Shown: positions 22,237 through 32,400, counted from the first letter of the stretch. The stretch: DNA of 64,000 nucleotides from Heterobilharzia americana (GCA_944470555.2 OX104127.1:113364741-113428740); one strand, 5' to 3'. Program-made: numbers and translations. The notes: a model not told the origin generated them from the sequence alone.

Positions 22237-23759
22237 ATATACAAATACATAGAACGTAGTAGAATTTCTGTGTAATTTAAAAGGAAAATATATCGTTTTC
22301 TAATTCTTCCATCTTAATCTGATGCTGTACATGATCGAAAACAAAATGAGTCAAATTGTTTTCTCAAATTTTGCTTTCATTTCAACACTTTATACTGGTT
22401 TTTTTCAGGAAAAAGAAAATATTTTGTATGACACTCATTTTTTTAATTTTGTTTTCATTATCTCATGAGGAAAATTCCTCATCATTAGTTTTATGGTTAA
22501 GTAATTGGTGAATTCAATGATAAGCAAAATTTACCTGAAGACTCATTGGGTGTCATACTGTTATGATAATTAATGAAACATATACATATAACGTTATAAG
22601 ATCACTTTTCTTGTAAGTTTGTTTCTTAGCTACCCTTACCTATCCCTGGATAATATTGCCATTTGTACATTTAAGTATATTTGATTTACCTCACGTTTTC
22701 GTTTTTTAATCACATTTAAAATGGATAGAGGAGAAAACAGATGTCTTATAACTTTCACTTCAGGTTATTTTGTTTGTCTTTGATAAACAACTGTCCTAAC
22801 AAAAATCATGGGTTCATCCTAATGATCTTTCAGGGAAAATGGCGGAAAAATTATGAATTCTTGAGGAATAAAATTCATGACGATATCCTACCATTTATGT
22901 CACTCATTTTGTCGTCAGTATGGACAACCATACAGCTGTACTGATTACTCTCTGATAATGTATTCTTGTACTTGTTTCGGGTTGGTTCGGCCATAAAGTA
23001 TATGAGTGCCAACAGCCTTCACATTTTGTAAAAGTGCAATTAATTGTTCTGATGTAATCATTCAGCAGATAATGCTGTATTGTTGTGAGTTACATTTAGA
23101 CGTTATATGAAACTACACGCTACTGAAGTATCCAAATTCCGCCATCATATTAATGAAACGGAATGAAGCTAGAACATACTTCTCAGTAATGATCCCTAGC
23201 AAGCACGAAAATTTCTGTCAAGAGGCTTTGAATTAACTGAGTCAATCTGGTTCAAAATAAAATAGTTCACGGCTTAAAAGAAACACAATTCAACTGTTAT
23301 GAAATATTAGGGTTAAAATTTTCGTATAGCAAAATATATATAAGATATAACATAGAAGTTTGTATGAATCGTGGACAAGCTTCAACTGAACAGTTTCACA
23401 AATACAGGGCGCCGAGCGAAAAGTTCACATTATATATAAGCTATATTTGGATAAATCTGAACGTGTTTGAAGCTATAAATTCCAATTCGGAAGTTCGGTC
23501 TGAACGTCTTCAGAGAAATAATCAAAATCTACATTATCACAGATATAAATTACAGGTGAAAAATCATGTGGTTCATCTCATTGTCCAGTCATCTCTATGT
23601 TACAATTATCTTTCACTGTGATTATTAGTCATTCATTTGGCATTGATACATACAATGTATGAATATAAACCTATTTGTTGTTTTTCAGGTCAATGTAGTA
23701 AAGTCAGGCCTGCTGACGATGAAGATCTAATACCAGTAAAACAGATAAGCAATATTTAA
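2557..23759 (+). CDS. FERM-like C-lobe protein with Ser/Thr-rich tail (5'-incomplete gene)
   Basis: Exons at 2557-2620, 5281-5381, 11860-11925, 15732-15803 and 18262-18635 chain with matching phases; 21279-21332 and 23689-23759 match each other and end in TAA. The first two exons give IKNIYPAKKNLVLIV, then MVLGFKCKSYSEAK and LCLRALNCKTFKE. Their order resembles the late strands and final helix of a FERM C lobe (band 4.1/ERM type: 'I..I.F..K.F.I', then 'F...s...aK.l...c..h..ff'). FERM modules link membrane proteins to the actin cortex. The rest is polar and Ser/Thr-rich without a recognised domain. FERM N and middle lobes are not in the window. Exon 5 carries an apparent frame break, so the 3' half is uncertain. 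The family call is tentative. Confidence 0.45.
3234..4100 (-). mobile_element. Second RTE-like family, decayed 3' fragment
   Basis: Minus-strand reading shows a reverse transcriptase motif C region degraded to LEYGNEIILLDEDAEAK (YADD has become YGNE). Then come KLQDWSAANSSLVIRSEVV and SYFKSCIGLNRLVANLISTRI, and near the end LRCLGHIMCMPSNRPTRRDM. This order is typical of trematode RTE-type polyproteins but the wording differs from the 5675 family. Several frameshifts are present. It sits antisense in an intron of the FERM-like gene. Confidence 0.75.
5281..5381 (+). CDS. FERM-like gene, exon with terminal C-lobe helix
   Basis: The 101-nt exon lies between an excellent acceptor (CATCTTTTTTTTAG) and a GTAAGT donor, entering in phase 0 and leaving two bases (GA). 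It encodes a strand (MVLGFKC) and an amphipathic helix (SEAKTLCLRALNCKTFK), the arrangement that ends FERM C lobes. Confidence 0.65.
5861..8966 (+). pseudogene. Endonuclease/reverse transcriptase ORF of RTE-like element, broken
   Basis: Reading from ATG 5861 gives VNVGTWNVRTMF and LGICESRW, then small insertions around 6092-6130 and 6515-6580 relative to the right-edge copy, and TGA at 6435-6437 in place of CGA. The Ser-Asp-His motif near 6670 reads Ser-His-His, so the endonuclease is catalytically impaired. A further TGA occurs at about 7427, followed by AAGPDGIPPEAL, a frameshift near 7545, motif A (FIDFEKTFDSVDR, about 7837-7875), a stop at about 7990, motif B (GVKQGCLLSP, about 8017-8046) and motif C as FADE (8152-8163). 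The end reads RRATEALCFTRNPRD, and its stop falls in the TAA tail. It encodes no working protein. Confidence 0.9.
8283..8310 (+). repeat. (CAC)n(CAA)n tract inside RTE ORF
   Basis: Consecutive CAC then CAA triplets give a run of five His and five Gln in frame after motif C. The related fragment at 10.4-10.5 kb has only a few such residues here, so this is a local expansion. Confidence 0.8.
8993..11859. other. Intron sequence of FERM-like gene outside the RTE fragment
   Basis: Apart from the RTE piece at 10303-10987, only AT-rich non-coding sequence is seen. Small open frames here have no recognisable content. Confidence 0.5.
10303..10987 (+). mobile_element. RTE-like fragment (reverse transcriptase motif C to C-terminal domain)
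   Basis: The fragment matches the 5675 copy from about 8115 to 8815. It contains NLDFADDLCLMS (motif C FADD at 10342-10353), LLYGIETWRVTKG and GRTLRRPTEDIMRQA, interrupted by stops and frameshifts. It ends abruptly inside the C-terminal domain, before the TAA tail. It lies in an intron of the FERM-like gene. Confidence 0.85.
11860..11925 (+). CDS. FERM-like gene, small exon (22 codons)
   Basis: The acceptor CACTTATTCTTATAG supplies an A that completes GA-A (Glu). The exon reads MQLEEVSLIAQPFRTSSILS and ends at GTAAGT, leaving CG. The phase agrees with both neighbouring exons. No domain is recognised. Confidence 0.6.
14055..14265 (-). mobile_element. tRNA-derived SINE, minus-strand copy
   Basis: The minus strand shows CTACATGAAGTTGGTTACC, AATCAACGTATCTAATCTAG, TCCTACAGAAGGTCAATCGG, then GCTGGGTGACACAGGTTCGA with a clear box-B (GGTTCGAATT). 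It shares these blocks with 16440-16700 and 60800-61050. It lies in an intron of the FERM-like gene. Confidence 0.75.
15732..15803 (+). CDS. FERM-like gene, Ser-rich small exon
   Basis: The 72-nt exon follows TTTTCTCATTTTCACAG and precedes GTAAGT. It continues the split Arg codon and reads PSELIPQDSLSDSSDSLQYS, then ends in a split Thr codon that the next exon completes. Confidence 0.6.
16440..16700 (+). mobile_element. tRNA-derived SINE with clear A and B boxes
   Basis: GAGTAGCTCAGTGC (about 16548-16561) resembles a tRNA A box, and GACACGGGTTTGAGTC (about 16588-16603) a B box. The tail CTAGCGGGTGCCAAAAAGC, GCGAAAC, then ATCCAGGGCTTCC retains a hammerhead-like layout. It is the best preserved tRNA-like head in the window, but the remainder shows it is a SINE, not a tRNA gene. 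Confidence 0.75.
18262..18635 (+). CDS. FERM-like gene, long tail exon with apparent -1 frameshift
   Basis: The exon begins after ATATTTTTTTAG by completing Thr and stays open for about 88 codons (TQGNPNIEIQLDLTTEATV and onwards, Ser/Thr/Glu-rich). That frame hits a TAG at 18605. From 18529 a different frame (MELRTPTEPKPQVSDLSWR and onwards) is open for 35 codons and runs into a perfect donor (AATGA/GTAAGT). The simplest reading is one missing base near 18520-18528: a genuine mutation, polymorphism or assembly error. Alternatively a weak donor at 18527 (GTATGG) ends the exon in phase 0. Confidence 0.5.
19490..19900 (+). mobile_element. Second RTE-like family, short decayed C-terminal piece
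   Basis: The translation contains LLYGCETWPLEVEDMKRLQV and FDHKYLRST, followed by VRRRVVGERDKSIDEDVSLH, the region just after the reverse transcriptase in the same family as 3234-4100. It ends near 19900. It is a non-functional remnant in an intron of the FERM-like gene. Confidence 0.75.
20085..20369. repeat. 285-bp foldback (inverted repeat, about 120-bp arms)
   Basis: The arms 20085-20204 and 20251-20369 are near-perfect reverse complements, starting GGTGGGATTTGTTGTAGTAG and ending ...AATCCCACC, with a 46-bp centre. The layout resembles a foldback or miniature inverted-repeat transposon, but no target duplication or family is recognised. It lies in an intron of the FERM-like gene. Confidence 0.85.
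21279..21332 (+). CDS. FERM-like gene, candidate 54-nt exon
   Basis: The candidate lies between TTTTATGCCAG and GTATGT. It is open only if it enters with one base carried over (reading SYLLSLSTSPVISNGST) and then joins perfectly to the 23689 exon. The preceding exon, in its corrected frame, leaves two bases, so either an intermediate micro-exon is missing from this model or the upstream frame is wrong. Confidence 0.4.
22191..22241. repeat. (TA)n microsatellite
   Basis: About 25 TA units with one interruption (TATTATAT) around 22225. Confidence 0.95.
23393..23560 (+). repeat. Unnamed dispersed repeat, copy 1
   Basis: TTTCACAAATACAGGGCGC, AAGCTATATTTGG and AATTCGGAAGTTCGGTC align with 52426-52600 in the same order and orientation. 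It lies just before the last exon of the FERM-like gene. No coding or tRNA-like signature is seen. Confidence 0.7.
23689..23759 (+). CDS. FERM-like gene, candidate terminal exon
   Basis: The exon follows a strong acceptor (TTTGTTGTTTTTCAG), completes a Gly codon with GT, reads QCSKVRPADDEDLIPVKQI and then stops at TAA 23757-23759. An AATAAA at 24138-24143 is a plausible poly(A) signal about 380 nt downstream. Confidence 0.45.
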
Positions 23760-24137
23760 AGTTGTATTATTATCACTGGAGCTCACTTTCACTGCTGAGT
23801 CTGGCGTTTCTAAACGACAGAAACCTTTCTTAAAAGTCTTCAATGTTTGATAGTATGTGCTGTTATGAAAGGATACGAGACTTGTTATATTCGGAAAATA
23901 CAACTCAACAATTAATTTCAACACAGGACAGATAAGTCTCTACTTCCTGCATTTGTGGATGATAATGCGATAATTGAGCAAAGCTTTTCGTAATGAGTTT
24001 GAGTGCATTTGTTCAGCTGACGAATTTCGTTTGAAGATATCTCTAAATGCTACTCGCTGTTATTCAGATGTTTGCGATATACGACTGGTAGTAAAGGGTT
24101 TACGTTCTTTAGCATCTCATTGACATTCTGAATTGGG

Positions 24138-24143
24138 AATAAA
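24138..24143 (+). promoter_or_regulatory. Possible poly(A) signal of the FERM-like gene
   Basis: An exact AATAAA about 380 nt beyond the proposed terminal stop codon on the same strand. In AT-rich DNA this hexamer is common by chance. Confidence 0.2.
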
Positions 24144-25334
24144 AATATCAGTGTTGAAAGCGTTAAAAAATTGTAAATAAAATTTCTTATGTAGTCCATA
24201 TGTTCGTACGATTCTAGTTCTATGGAACGGAAGATGCCACTCATTGGCTTCAGAATTTGCTCACAAAAAGTGGTCTCGATTTCTGGCACCATTTTCATTG
24301 TGTCAGCCTAAAACGGGGAACAGTATCGTAAGTCTTCAAGCAAGACGTGTGAATCACAGTCTAATACATATTAGCTGAATGGAGTTAAGCTACGTCGATA
24401 TAAGTTTGTAAAACAAAAGTGTACCTACGAACGACAGTCTGACGTCGTTATTTGAGTTAAATTAACCGATAATTCAGCACACCTAAACACAATAAAGAGT
24501 CTAATAAAAAAGGAATTCGGTATAAAGTAAACAGTCTATAAACTCACTAATTTTTTCCAAAGCAAATGAGTGTTTTACCGTTGAACTTGCTATTAAGGAT
24601 TATTGAAGAATGGTTGGTTGATTTGGGGTGAGGATTGAAGGCAAAATTATAACATGAGTCACCCTAGAACTTGAAACTCCATGCCACGTGCTTTACAAAG
24701 TGATCTAAAAGTCCAGCTTTTCTATGGGCCCCAACTATACTTCACTTGTCAGTGGTTTTGCCAAGCTTTTATTTGAGTGTACGATACGTAACTATCCATT
24801 CACTGCATTTCCGCTATCTCAAAACCAAGTTGTATAGATTGCTGATGAGACTAAGACAGTTGTGAAAATTTGTGATTGTCTAGACAGACGTGATACATAT
24901 ATGAATTTTCATTTGGTCAGGTCACGTCTGATGATATTCTTGTTGTTTATTATTGTTCTGTGACCGTGACAAATTACGAAATACTAATGATTAGCACCTA
25001 AGTATCACTGAGTTTATGCTGTTGTAACTATGTTGGTGTGAGTACAGGTACTTAATACTGTACAGTACAGTTAAAAATCCTTGTTCTTCCTGCATCATTC
25101 TGAAACATTCACTAATTGCGGAATAGATTATTTCCCAACAGAATTCATGTTTACCCTCACAAGAAAATTCCTCTAAGATAAACGTTCTGGGAATCCAGCT
25201 GATAACTAAATGTGTTTTATTTGTAATATCCCTTCATTGATTAGACTCAGTCGATTGCTCTCTACTTGCATACAGACTCCTGTTTGAGTGCCACCACACT
25301 GTCTGTGTTTCACTTTTATACTAATGGTGGATAT

Positions 25335-25384
25335 TGGCTAACAGTGGGAATCAGGATACGCGTTTCGTTCTATTTAGGTTTCGT
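25335..25384 (-). repeat. Inverted second hammerhead tail abutting the SINE
   Basis: On the minus strand it reads ATGACGAAACCTAAATAGAA, then CGAAACGCGTATC and CTGATTCCCACTG. This resembles the core, stem II loop and cleavage region of the Sm-alpha hammerhead, with an intact CGAAAC. It points away from the adjacent SINE at 25385. Confidence 0.6.
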
Positions 25385-25585
25385 CATAACATAAAAACTA
25401 CATGTGGAACAAGAAATGGCTATCCTGACTCGTTGACTTGGTAGATAACATCTTAGCGTCTGAAGCGATCGGACCCAAGCTGTAGTCTTAATCGGAACAA
25501 CATCATTCACTGGTAGGCAAGTAAATCCAGCCGAGGAGTCCCAAATGGGAGGAAATACACATCCTGGATTCCGTTGCTAGCTACT
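25385..25585 (+). mobile_element. tRNA-derived SINE with hammerhead relic (Sm-alpha-like)
   Basis: Collinear with 136-372. The hammerhead part at 25527-25570 reads ATCCAG, core CCGAGGAG (consensus CTGATGAG), stem II TCCC-AAAT-GGGA perfectly paired, GGAAA (consensus CGAAA), then CATC/CTGGATTCC. Two core substitutions and a poor stem III make self-cleavage unlikely. Confidence 0.75.
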
Positions 25586-26403
25586 ACTCATCACTAATAA
25601 GAACTGAATACATTGAAACTAAATCTGAAACATACGATGCTCAAAGTTATAGAAATGTATACATCTTCAGTGATTCCTGATTTTCCCGCAATATGAACAA
25701 TGAGTAACCAATAAATGTTAAAATACGAAGCATGTAAATCTGGTTAGCTTAAACAACCAAAGAGTCACCATTTAGTTAAAAAAGAGACGACATCACAGTT
25801 TAGCACTTCTGAAATAGGAGAGAGATATGAGTAACTGCAATAAGCCGTGGAAACTTTCTTTTTAGTATCAAATGGCTTTAACTACCTGTGTAAGTCCTCT
25901 CGTAACATATCCGCCTGCTTATTCAGTCCTCACGTTTTATGTATCAATGAGTGATGCAGTAACCTTTTTCTGAAAAATCTCCTTAAAGATGAGCAAGAAA
26001 ATGAAAAAAGGAGCTTAACGAAAGGACTCTTTTGTACAGCTTAGTAAATTAAATCGTTGAAAACTTTTCCGACAACAAATTCTTATTTTTGTTAGCTCAA
26101 TAAGAAAGAAGTTTGACGCACGGTTATATCTTCATTTTGTAATATTTTGTCACATCCTCTGAGATATTCACTAGTCGTTAGAAATGAAGTGGAGGATAAA
26201 TAGGATTCAAACTTATCTGTTTAAATAATGTGCACTATAATAAGTTCATGAATTCGCTTACAGTATGAAAGATAACCAACTTCTGCCCTACAACACTTAC
26301 AATGTTTTTTCTAACACCAGTGTAAGCTTTGCATTTTGTGGTGAATATTTTAGTTAGACTGATGGTAATGTTGTGGGAAGCGGCTACGGTCCCATTTTAG
26401 CAG

Positions 26404-26421
26404 ATATATATATATATATAT
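26404..26421. repeat. (AT)n microsatellite
   Basis: About nine AT units. Confidence 0.9.
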
Positions 26422-28165
26422 GTATTAGTTAAGACTTAAAAAGTTCCATCTTATAAAGGATATATAGATGATATCCTAATTAAAAGTGATGATCTATATT
26501 ATGTTACTTCCGTTTTGGATCAAATGGATTAAGTAGAAAATAGTATGTATTTAATAATTGTAGGAGCGAAGGGTGATTAGCTGTCTTTCTACGACGTAAT
26601 GATCAGTCAACCGCAAGACTGATCTATGAAACGACCTATCTATGGAAGGCATACATGGACAGGTCAGTAATAAAATTAAATCGAGGTTTAACAAAGGGGT
26701 TACGTAAATGAATTCAAAGAACGTGTAAATATGACATTTTGGGAAAAGAGATAAGATTATTGATGGAGACGGAAATCGAGAACAAACACGCATTTTAATT
26801 TATAACCCCGCATAAAGTGAACAGAACATTGATAAATACTATCATCAAGATATCATAGACGGGTGAAGAAAATAACTCGATGACCGAACAAGGAAACAAG
26901 GCCACTATCAACAAATCATACTATGCAGCTTAGATTCAGAAAATTCAGAGCTTTTGATACCGCTGAAAGATAAAGTTAAATCTCATTGTATTTGTGAAAT
27001 AATGTGTGGTTGTTTTCTAACATGAATGAGGACAATTCATTTGTTATCTAAAGTAAGGGCCACACAATACATTCAAAAGTGTCTACAGGAACAAATAGAG
27101 TTGCCTGACTCAAGTGATACTTGCAAAACACGTCTAATATCTCGATAACTGAACATATTACTGGAAAAAGGCACTAAATTGATGTAGAAATGTAATTCAA
27201 ACCCACTCACGAAACCTATCGCGGGAGTATTTTAAAGTCTGTTGAGACGTTAGGGATCAGGATGTTGAAGATAGTTTTGTGTGTTCAACAGCAGTTTGTC
27301 ATCACATCAATCCTTTCTTGGTAAGCTTGGTTTTGAAACGATTATATTGCTATTAATTTCCTTCTTGCTTTATTGAGTTTCATCTTTATTTTGACCTCTG
27401 ATTTTATTGATTTTCTTTCGCCAACTCCTTAACTCTGTAACTATTCATATAAGTACTTATAATAGGTTTGTGGTCAGATTTTTAAAAAATATGTTGCACA
27501 AATTCATTACGCGATTCAGACAAATTAAATTTTATTGTTTTCATCGTTAATCATAAGCCAGTGAAAGCGAGAAATTTTTCTCCACAAAATATACCTTATT
27601 TTCATCAATCGTATTCTTCAGCCAGTATAATGTGATTTTGGATTTCATTTTCTATCTCCTTTGAAGGAAAGTGTAAAAACTTGCTTATTACACGTAATTA
27701 TATCATCCTACTTAATTTTACTAAGTAGTGTCTTAAATGACATTTCAGAATAGTAATGTATTTTTTTGTGTGGAACAAGTCTCTCAGAATACAAAAGTAA
27801 CTGTGTACCACTCGTATCCCATTTTAGATAAAAGCTTTCAGCATTTTGTCCCCAGAAACATATTTTGGAGTGAGCTTACGTGAAAACTGTTTATTTTCCA
27901 TACTTTTCAATTGATCTGTTTGTTGTAGTTATGACCTTAAAACTCACCGTAACCTCAGTCTACTATTTAACTTCAGTGTGAATAAAACCCTTTTGAATAT
28001 GAAGACTACGTCTTCGCTTCTATTGGTTGTTCTTAAATGGAAATAACATAAAATGATTGAGAGGTTTAAGTGGGTTTCCTCTTGATGGATATGGCAGTGA
28101 ACAGTATTTTCTGTATTACATACAATAAATACAAGTTTAAAGCAACTGGTCCATTTGATAAATTG

Positions 28166-28397
28166 AAACAGCGTAATGAGAAGACGAAGATTATCTGAAA
28201 CATGTGATGTATTAGCGCTATACATTTCGAACAATCTGATCACACATGGACTTGTCGAACTATTTATATGAAAATTTACGAAAAGGTCAATGAAGTTAAT
28301 GGGACACATAGGAATAGGAAGGGATAGAAAAAGAAAAATCTTACTCTTCGTATGAAAATTAAAATCAATACTATCAAGGTAGGTTCAACGTGAGTAC
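28166..28397. repeat. Left arm of 232-bp inverted repeat
   Basis: Begins AAACAGCGTAATGAGAAGAC. It is the reverse complement, nearly base for base, of 29214-29445, with no length difference. Confidence 0.9.
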
Positions 28398-28694
28398 AAA
28401 CTGTCGTTGTATACATAAAGGGGGTTTAGATTTACGGATGGTAAGAGTTTCAATAAATTTAAGCACTCGGCTCTGACCACTTTTACGTAGTACTTTAAAT
28501 GCTGTTTTCATGTCAATCCTATGGTTAGTTTCTAGTACATGTTTAGCGATAGACGAAGATGGATGTTTGTCGCCTGCGCTTATCGGATCTGTTGAGGTCA
28601 TTTGTGTTTGTAGCCACTTAGGTACATGTTCAACCTTCCTTAACTGCATATCACGATTACTCCTCCCTATATATGTGTGTAAATTGCTAAACAC
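28374..28694 (-). pseudogene. Penelope-like GIY-YIG endonuclease, C-terminal part
   Basis: The fragment contains HTYIGRSNRDMQLRKVEHVP (the YIG motif with the following Arg), then SSIAKHVLETNHRIDMKTAF and a basic tail ending in the left inverted arm. GIY-YIG domains nick target DNA during insertion. The GIY half is disrupted by upstream stops. Confidence 0.85.
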
Positions 28695-28783
28695 AGTGGG
28701 ATGTGATGTAATCGTTTACATGTTGTTTCGGTTTTGTGCTGTAACATGGACTTGGTCTGCTCTACGATGATGACCTTAGCTCC

Positions 28784-29221
28784 TTAATACGTTTTACAGA
28801 TGGCCGATCTAAGTCTTTTACTTGCAACAAAGCTATGTGAATCACCTCTAAATGTTAATGAGATGTGGACATTTATGTTAGCAACGGAACACTGTGTACT
28901 TTTCAATGGTACATAACTTTTGCACCGGTCGATAAATCTCAACGGGTATCCATTCTGTATCAGAGTTGTCGTCAGTAAGTTGGTTTCTTCCTCCCTGGTA
29001 TCATCGGTGCAGATACGGTTTATCCTGTTGAATAAGCATGTGACTAAACCACGTTTATATTGGACTGGGCAATAACTATGGTAATTAAGATATTGCTTTA
29101 TCCATGTAGGTTTCTTATAGATCGACCTCCTGATCGAGCCATCCTCCCGTCGACTGAGCAATACATCTAGGAAAGGCAGCTGGTTGTTCGTCTCTTGTAT
29201 ACAAAAACAATTCGTACTCAC
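28784..29221 (-). pseudogene. Penelope-like polyprotein, post-RT region
   Basis: It reads NNQLPFLDVLLSRREDG, IYKKPTWIKQYLNYHSYC, YKRGLVTCLFNRINRIC and ASKRLRSAICKTY, the conserved 'PFLDV...KPTW..QY....KR.L' block that follows the catalytic palm of Penelope-like reverse transcriptases. Upstream palm motifs are absent (5' truncation), and stop codons separate it from the GIY-YIG part. Confidence 0.85.
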
Positions 29222-29445
29222 GTTGAACCTACCTTGATAGTATTGATTTTAATTTTCATACGAAGAGTAAGATTTTTCTTTTTCTATCCCTTCCTATTCC
29301 TATGTGTCCCATTAACTTCATTGACCTTTTCGAAAATTTTCACATAAGTAGTTCGACAAGTCCATGTGTGATCAGATTGTTCGAAATGTATAGCGCTAAT
29401 ACATCACATGTTTCAGATAATCTTCGTCTTCTCATTACGCTGTTT
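29214..29445. repeat. Right arm of 232-bp inverted repeat
   Basis: Ends GTCTTCTCATTACGCTGTTT, the reverse complement of the left arm start at 28166. The few differences cluster around 29335-29350. Confidence 0.9.
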
Positions 29446-32400
29446 AAATAGATACAAGACCTATAAGATTCTATTGAACTATTTTTATGCTATCCATTGT
29501 AAACCGAAGACTTTCAAGCTATACTTTCAGTTTTTTCACCCTAAGAAAGTATGTTTGCTTATTTTTCAATTCAGTTTCTTTGAACCTGAAACAATTTTGA
29601 TATAACGGCTACAATACCATCAATAAACTCAACTACCATTACGTTTACCGTTCACCTGATGTCAGGTATATAATTTTGATTCGAGTTAAACATACTTTCA
29701 ACAAGAAAGCAATGATTTCATTTTCATCTGTACCCGTCATTATGATGAGCTTATCGACTTTAGCAACTCAGATGTTATTGATTAAGCATAACTTGTATAT
29801 TATTCAGTTTATTTGAAAAATGTAAAACTGCATTTTGTAAAGGGTTGAATAGGGTTTAAAAAGTCATTGTTTCTACTCTGAATAGCTTGACTTAGTGGAA
29901 TAGTGTAAACATGCTATCTTCGAAATGAACAGTTAAAGATTGGGTAATCTGAAGTTCATTTCTATGGTTGAATTATCTTTAAATTTGAACACAGTAAACC
30001 CTCCTTATAATCAACATAATGATGGGTGTCTTTGATGATAACAGTTTGGAATACCGTGTGCATGTAAGCTAGGTCAGAATCACGGTAGTGCGTCAGAATT
30101 CAGGCTGCAGTTCAATAAAATATCTTGTTAAATGACTGCATAGTTCAAGCCAATTTCTCATATTTTACCAAGTTTGTTAAAAATGCATGGTGGTAGTCTG
30201 CTATGAGCCTATCAGGAAAGTCACATAACGATCTTCAGTAATTCTGCTATTTATTTTGTGAAGAATATGAAAGCACTGATATATGCATACATATTTACTG
30301 TACACACATTAAAAAGGTGATATAAAAAAGTATTCTACTGAGACCGAATGAGACCAAACCCCACAATTAATAAGTTTTGATTGGTTTTCTATATCTTACA
30401 GATTATTATGCTATCACCAGTTGGCCTTCCGCATTTTACTACTATTCAACAAAGTCTAAAATAACCACTAAGGACACCATCGAATGTTAATTTTAAACCG
30501 TCTTACTTAAAACTATATTCTCTTTGACTTATCTTGGCTAAATCTATGTCGAATTACATATCTGCGACACCTGATTGCGTCTAATCAGTGTATACATTCA
30601 GTTTCGTGAATAAAGTTGTTTATATGATTCACTCAAAACCCAGTTGTTGTGGCAACGCCAAATAATTGAATATTTTCACTCCGAAAAATTACTAGTTGTC
30701 TTTAATTTTCCCAACTTCTGATTATCGTAGTCTTAAGGCAAATTCTAGCCTTAAAAAGTGGCTTATCTCTAAGTTATATCAGTTTGGAGGAAGGTAATGC
30801 ACCACTGAGAGGATTTATATAGATCAACCTAAACTAGAAATCCAATACGTTCATAAAAATAAAGTTTCATTTGGAGATCAAATGTTTAAACTTACGTATG
30901 TGATCCACTTGATACAACAAACAGAAGAGAGATTGCGAACACGAAAGCCATTTAAAATATATTGCTGGTTAGTCTGAGTGCTTCTGGACTACTGATGCCT
31001 ATCAGAAGTTCTTGATACTCAAACCAAAGGTCATCGAAACATGGGACAGTCATGGCTGAAGGTACCTAAATCAGTCAGCAGTATATTTCATAAATGAATA
31101 TTTACCTTCTGAAACATTTTACTGGTGTAGTAGAAAGGCATAGTTTTTCTGTAGTTGTTACTTACACATTTAAAGTTATCACTATCTCTCTAGTTCATTT
31201 AAATTTATAAGATCCATCTTCTAATTAGTTGTTCATATCTAAAGAGTTCAAACATATAGCGTCATTTCATTTGCTATCTGCACGCTATAGTTACTTTCAG
31301 TAAATCAGATCCTGACCCTCTAGCCATTGAAGTCAATAACTGACAACTTTTAACTTTGTGAAGGGTATGTTGGTAATAACTCTGCCATGTGTTATAGCAA
31401 ATATAAGTTGATTCATGGAAATTGTGGTGAATATTTGTAGTTCTGGATGTGAATGTTCCCAGGTGTTGTTTTCTAAATCAGGGTTTTGGTTGACAAGCCG
31501 TGTAGTGTCATGCTAAACATCTTGAATAATGTGTCAAAGTTTCACCTATAACAATGTCTAGCATATATTGAAACGTTTGACGACTAAAACCCACCTCAGC
31601 GAAAAACACACTGGGAATTTTAGTGAAGTACTACATGTAGTAATTAGTTGCTGGTTTGCCATAAAATTCATTCTTCGAGAGAAAATTAGTTAAGAAACCC
31701 CGTTTTCTGACATGAAAGACTAATGAAGGGAGCATTGATGTGGTCAACATGAAGAACAGTCAGTTTACTAGTTTGTACATTTAGGCGCCTTTGTTGTCAA
31801 AAAAAAATAACTATGACTCTTGTCAAGCACATTTGACCTATTTACAACATTGGTGCGTTGGTAAAAAGTCTTCCAAGAATAATTCCTGAACAGAAGGTGA
31901 TAGTCACTTAGTTTTCTAGTAGCATTTTTAGCTCCATATCTATTGCAAATTTTCTTATCTCCGCATCCAAGAAGACGCCGCAAAGAACATTGGATTCAAA
32001 AAAGCTCCAGTTCCTGACGTGATGCATTTTAAACTGCCTACAAAGAAAACTGTTTACAACTAGGTATACAGTAATCTTCACTAGTAGTCTGCGGTTTTCT
32101 GACGAACTGAAGGATCATTTGTAGCCGCTTATATAAGTGTACGCCAGTACACTTCTACTGAACTTAGATATTTGGTCCACTCAGCTCTAGTCCCGTCCAA
32201 AACGAATCACCTCCACTATTCTGCATGGTTGCTGATAGACGGCAGTTATTTCGTGAGAAGTGTAATAATGAAACATCTTGTCAACATCGACAACGAAAAT
32301 CAGATAACCTTCTGCTTCTTAACTTTCCATATAATGAAAACGAACTTATCAACGACATGGTGTTCACCTCTTTTGTGTTACTAAAGCTTCAGTCCATTTT

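Larger units (their letters stand above)
18636..23688. other. Introns of FERM-like gene, possibly hiding a micro-exon
   Basis: This span contains the RTE piece (19490), foldback (20085), candidate exon (21279), AT tract (22191) and dispersed repeat (23393). Reading-frame bookkeeping suggests one more exon of length 3k+2 between 18636 and 21278. I could not identify it. Confidence 0.35.
23760..28165. other. Intergenic, AT-rich
   Basis: 3' flank of the FERM-like gene. Only the SINE/hammerhead locus at 25335-25585 and a small AT tract are recognised. Confidence 0.5.
28166..29445 (-). mobile_element. Penelope-like element fragment between 232-bp inverted arms
   Basis: The core (28398-29213) encodes, on the minus strand, the region after a Penelope-like reverse transcriptase and part of a GIY-YIG endonuclease. 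The arms 28166-28397 and 29214-29445 are equal-length inverted copies with only a few mismatches. The left arm holds the end of the coding frame and 3' flank; the right arm is the same stretch inverted at the 5' side. Inverted terminal repeats are known in Penelope-like elements. The reverse transcriptase catalytic core is missing. Confidence 0.85.

Noticed and set aside
27944..28309. 121-codon minus-strand frame
   Set aside because: It overlaps the left arm of the Penelope-like inverted repeat, has no recognisable domain and shows no exon borders.
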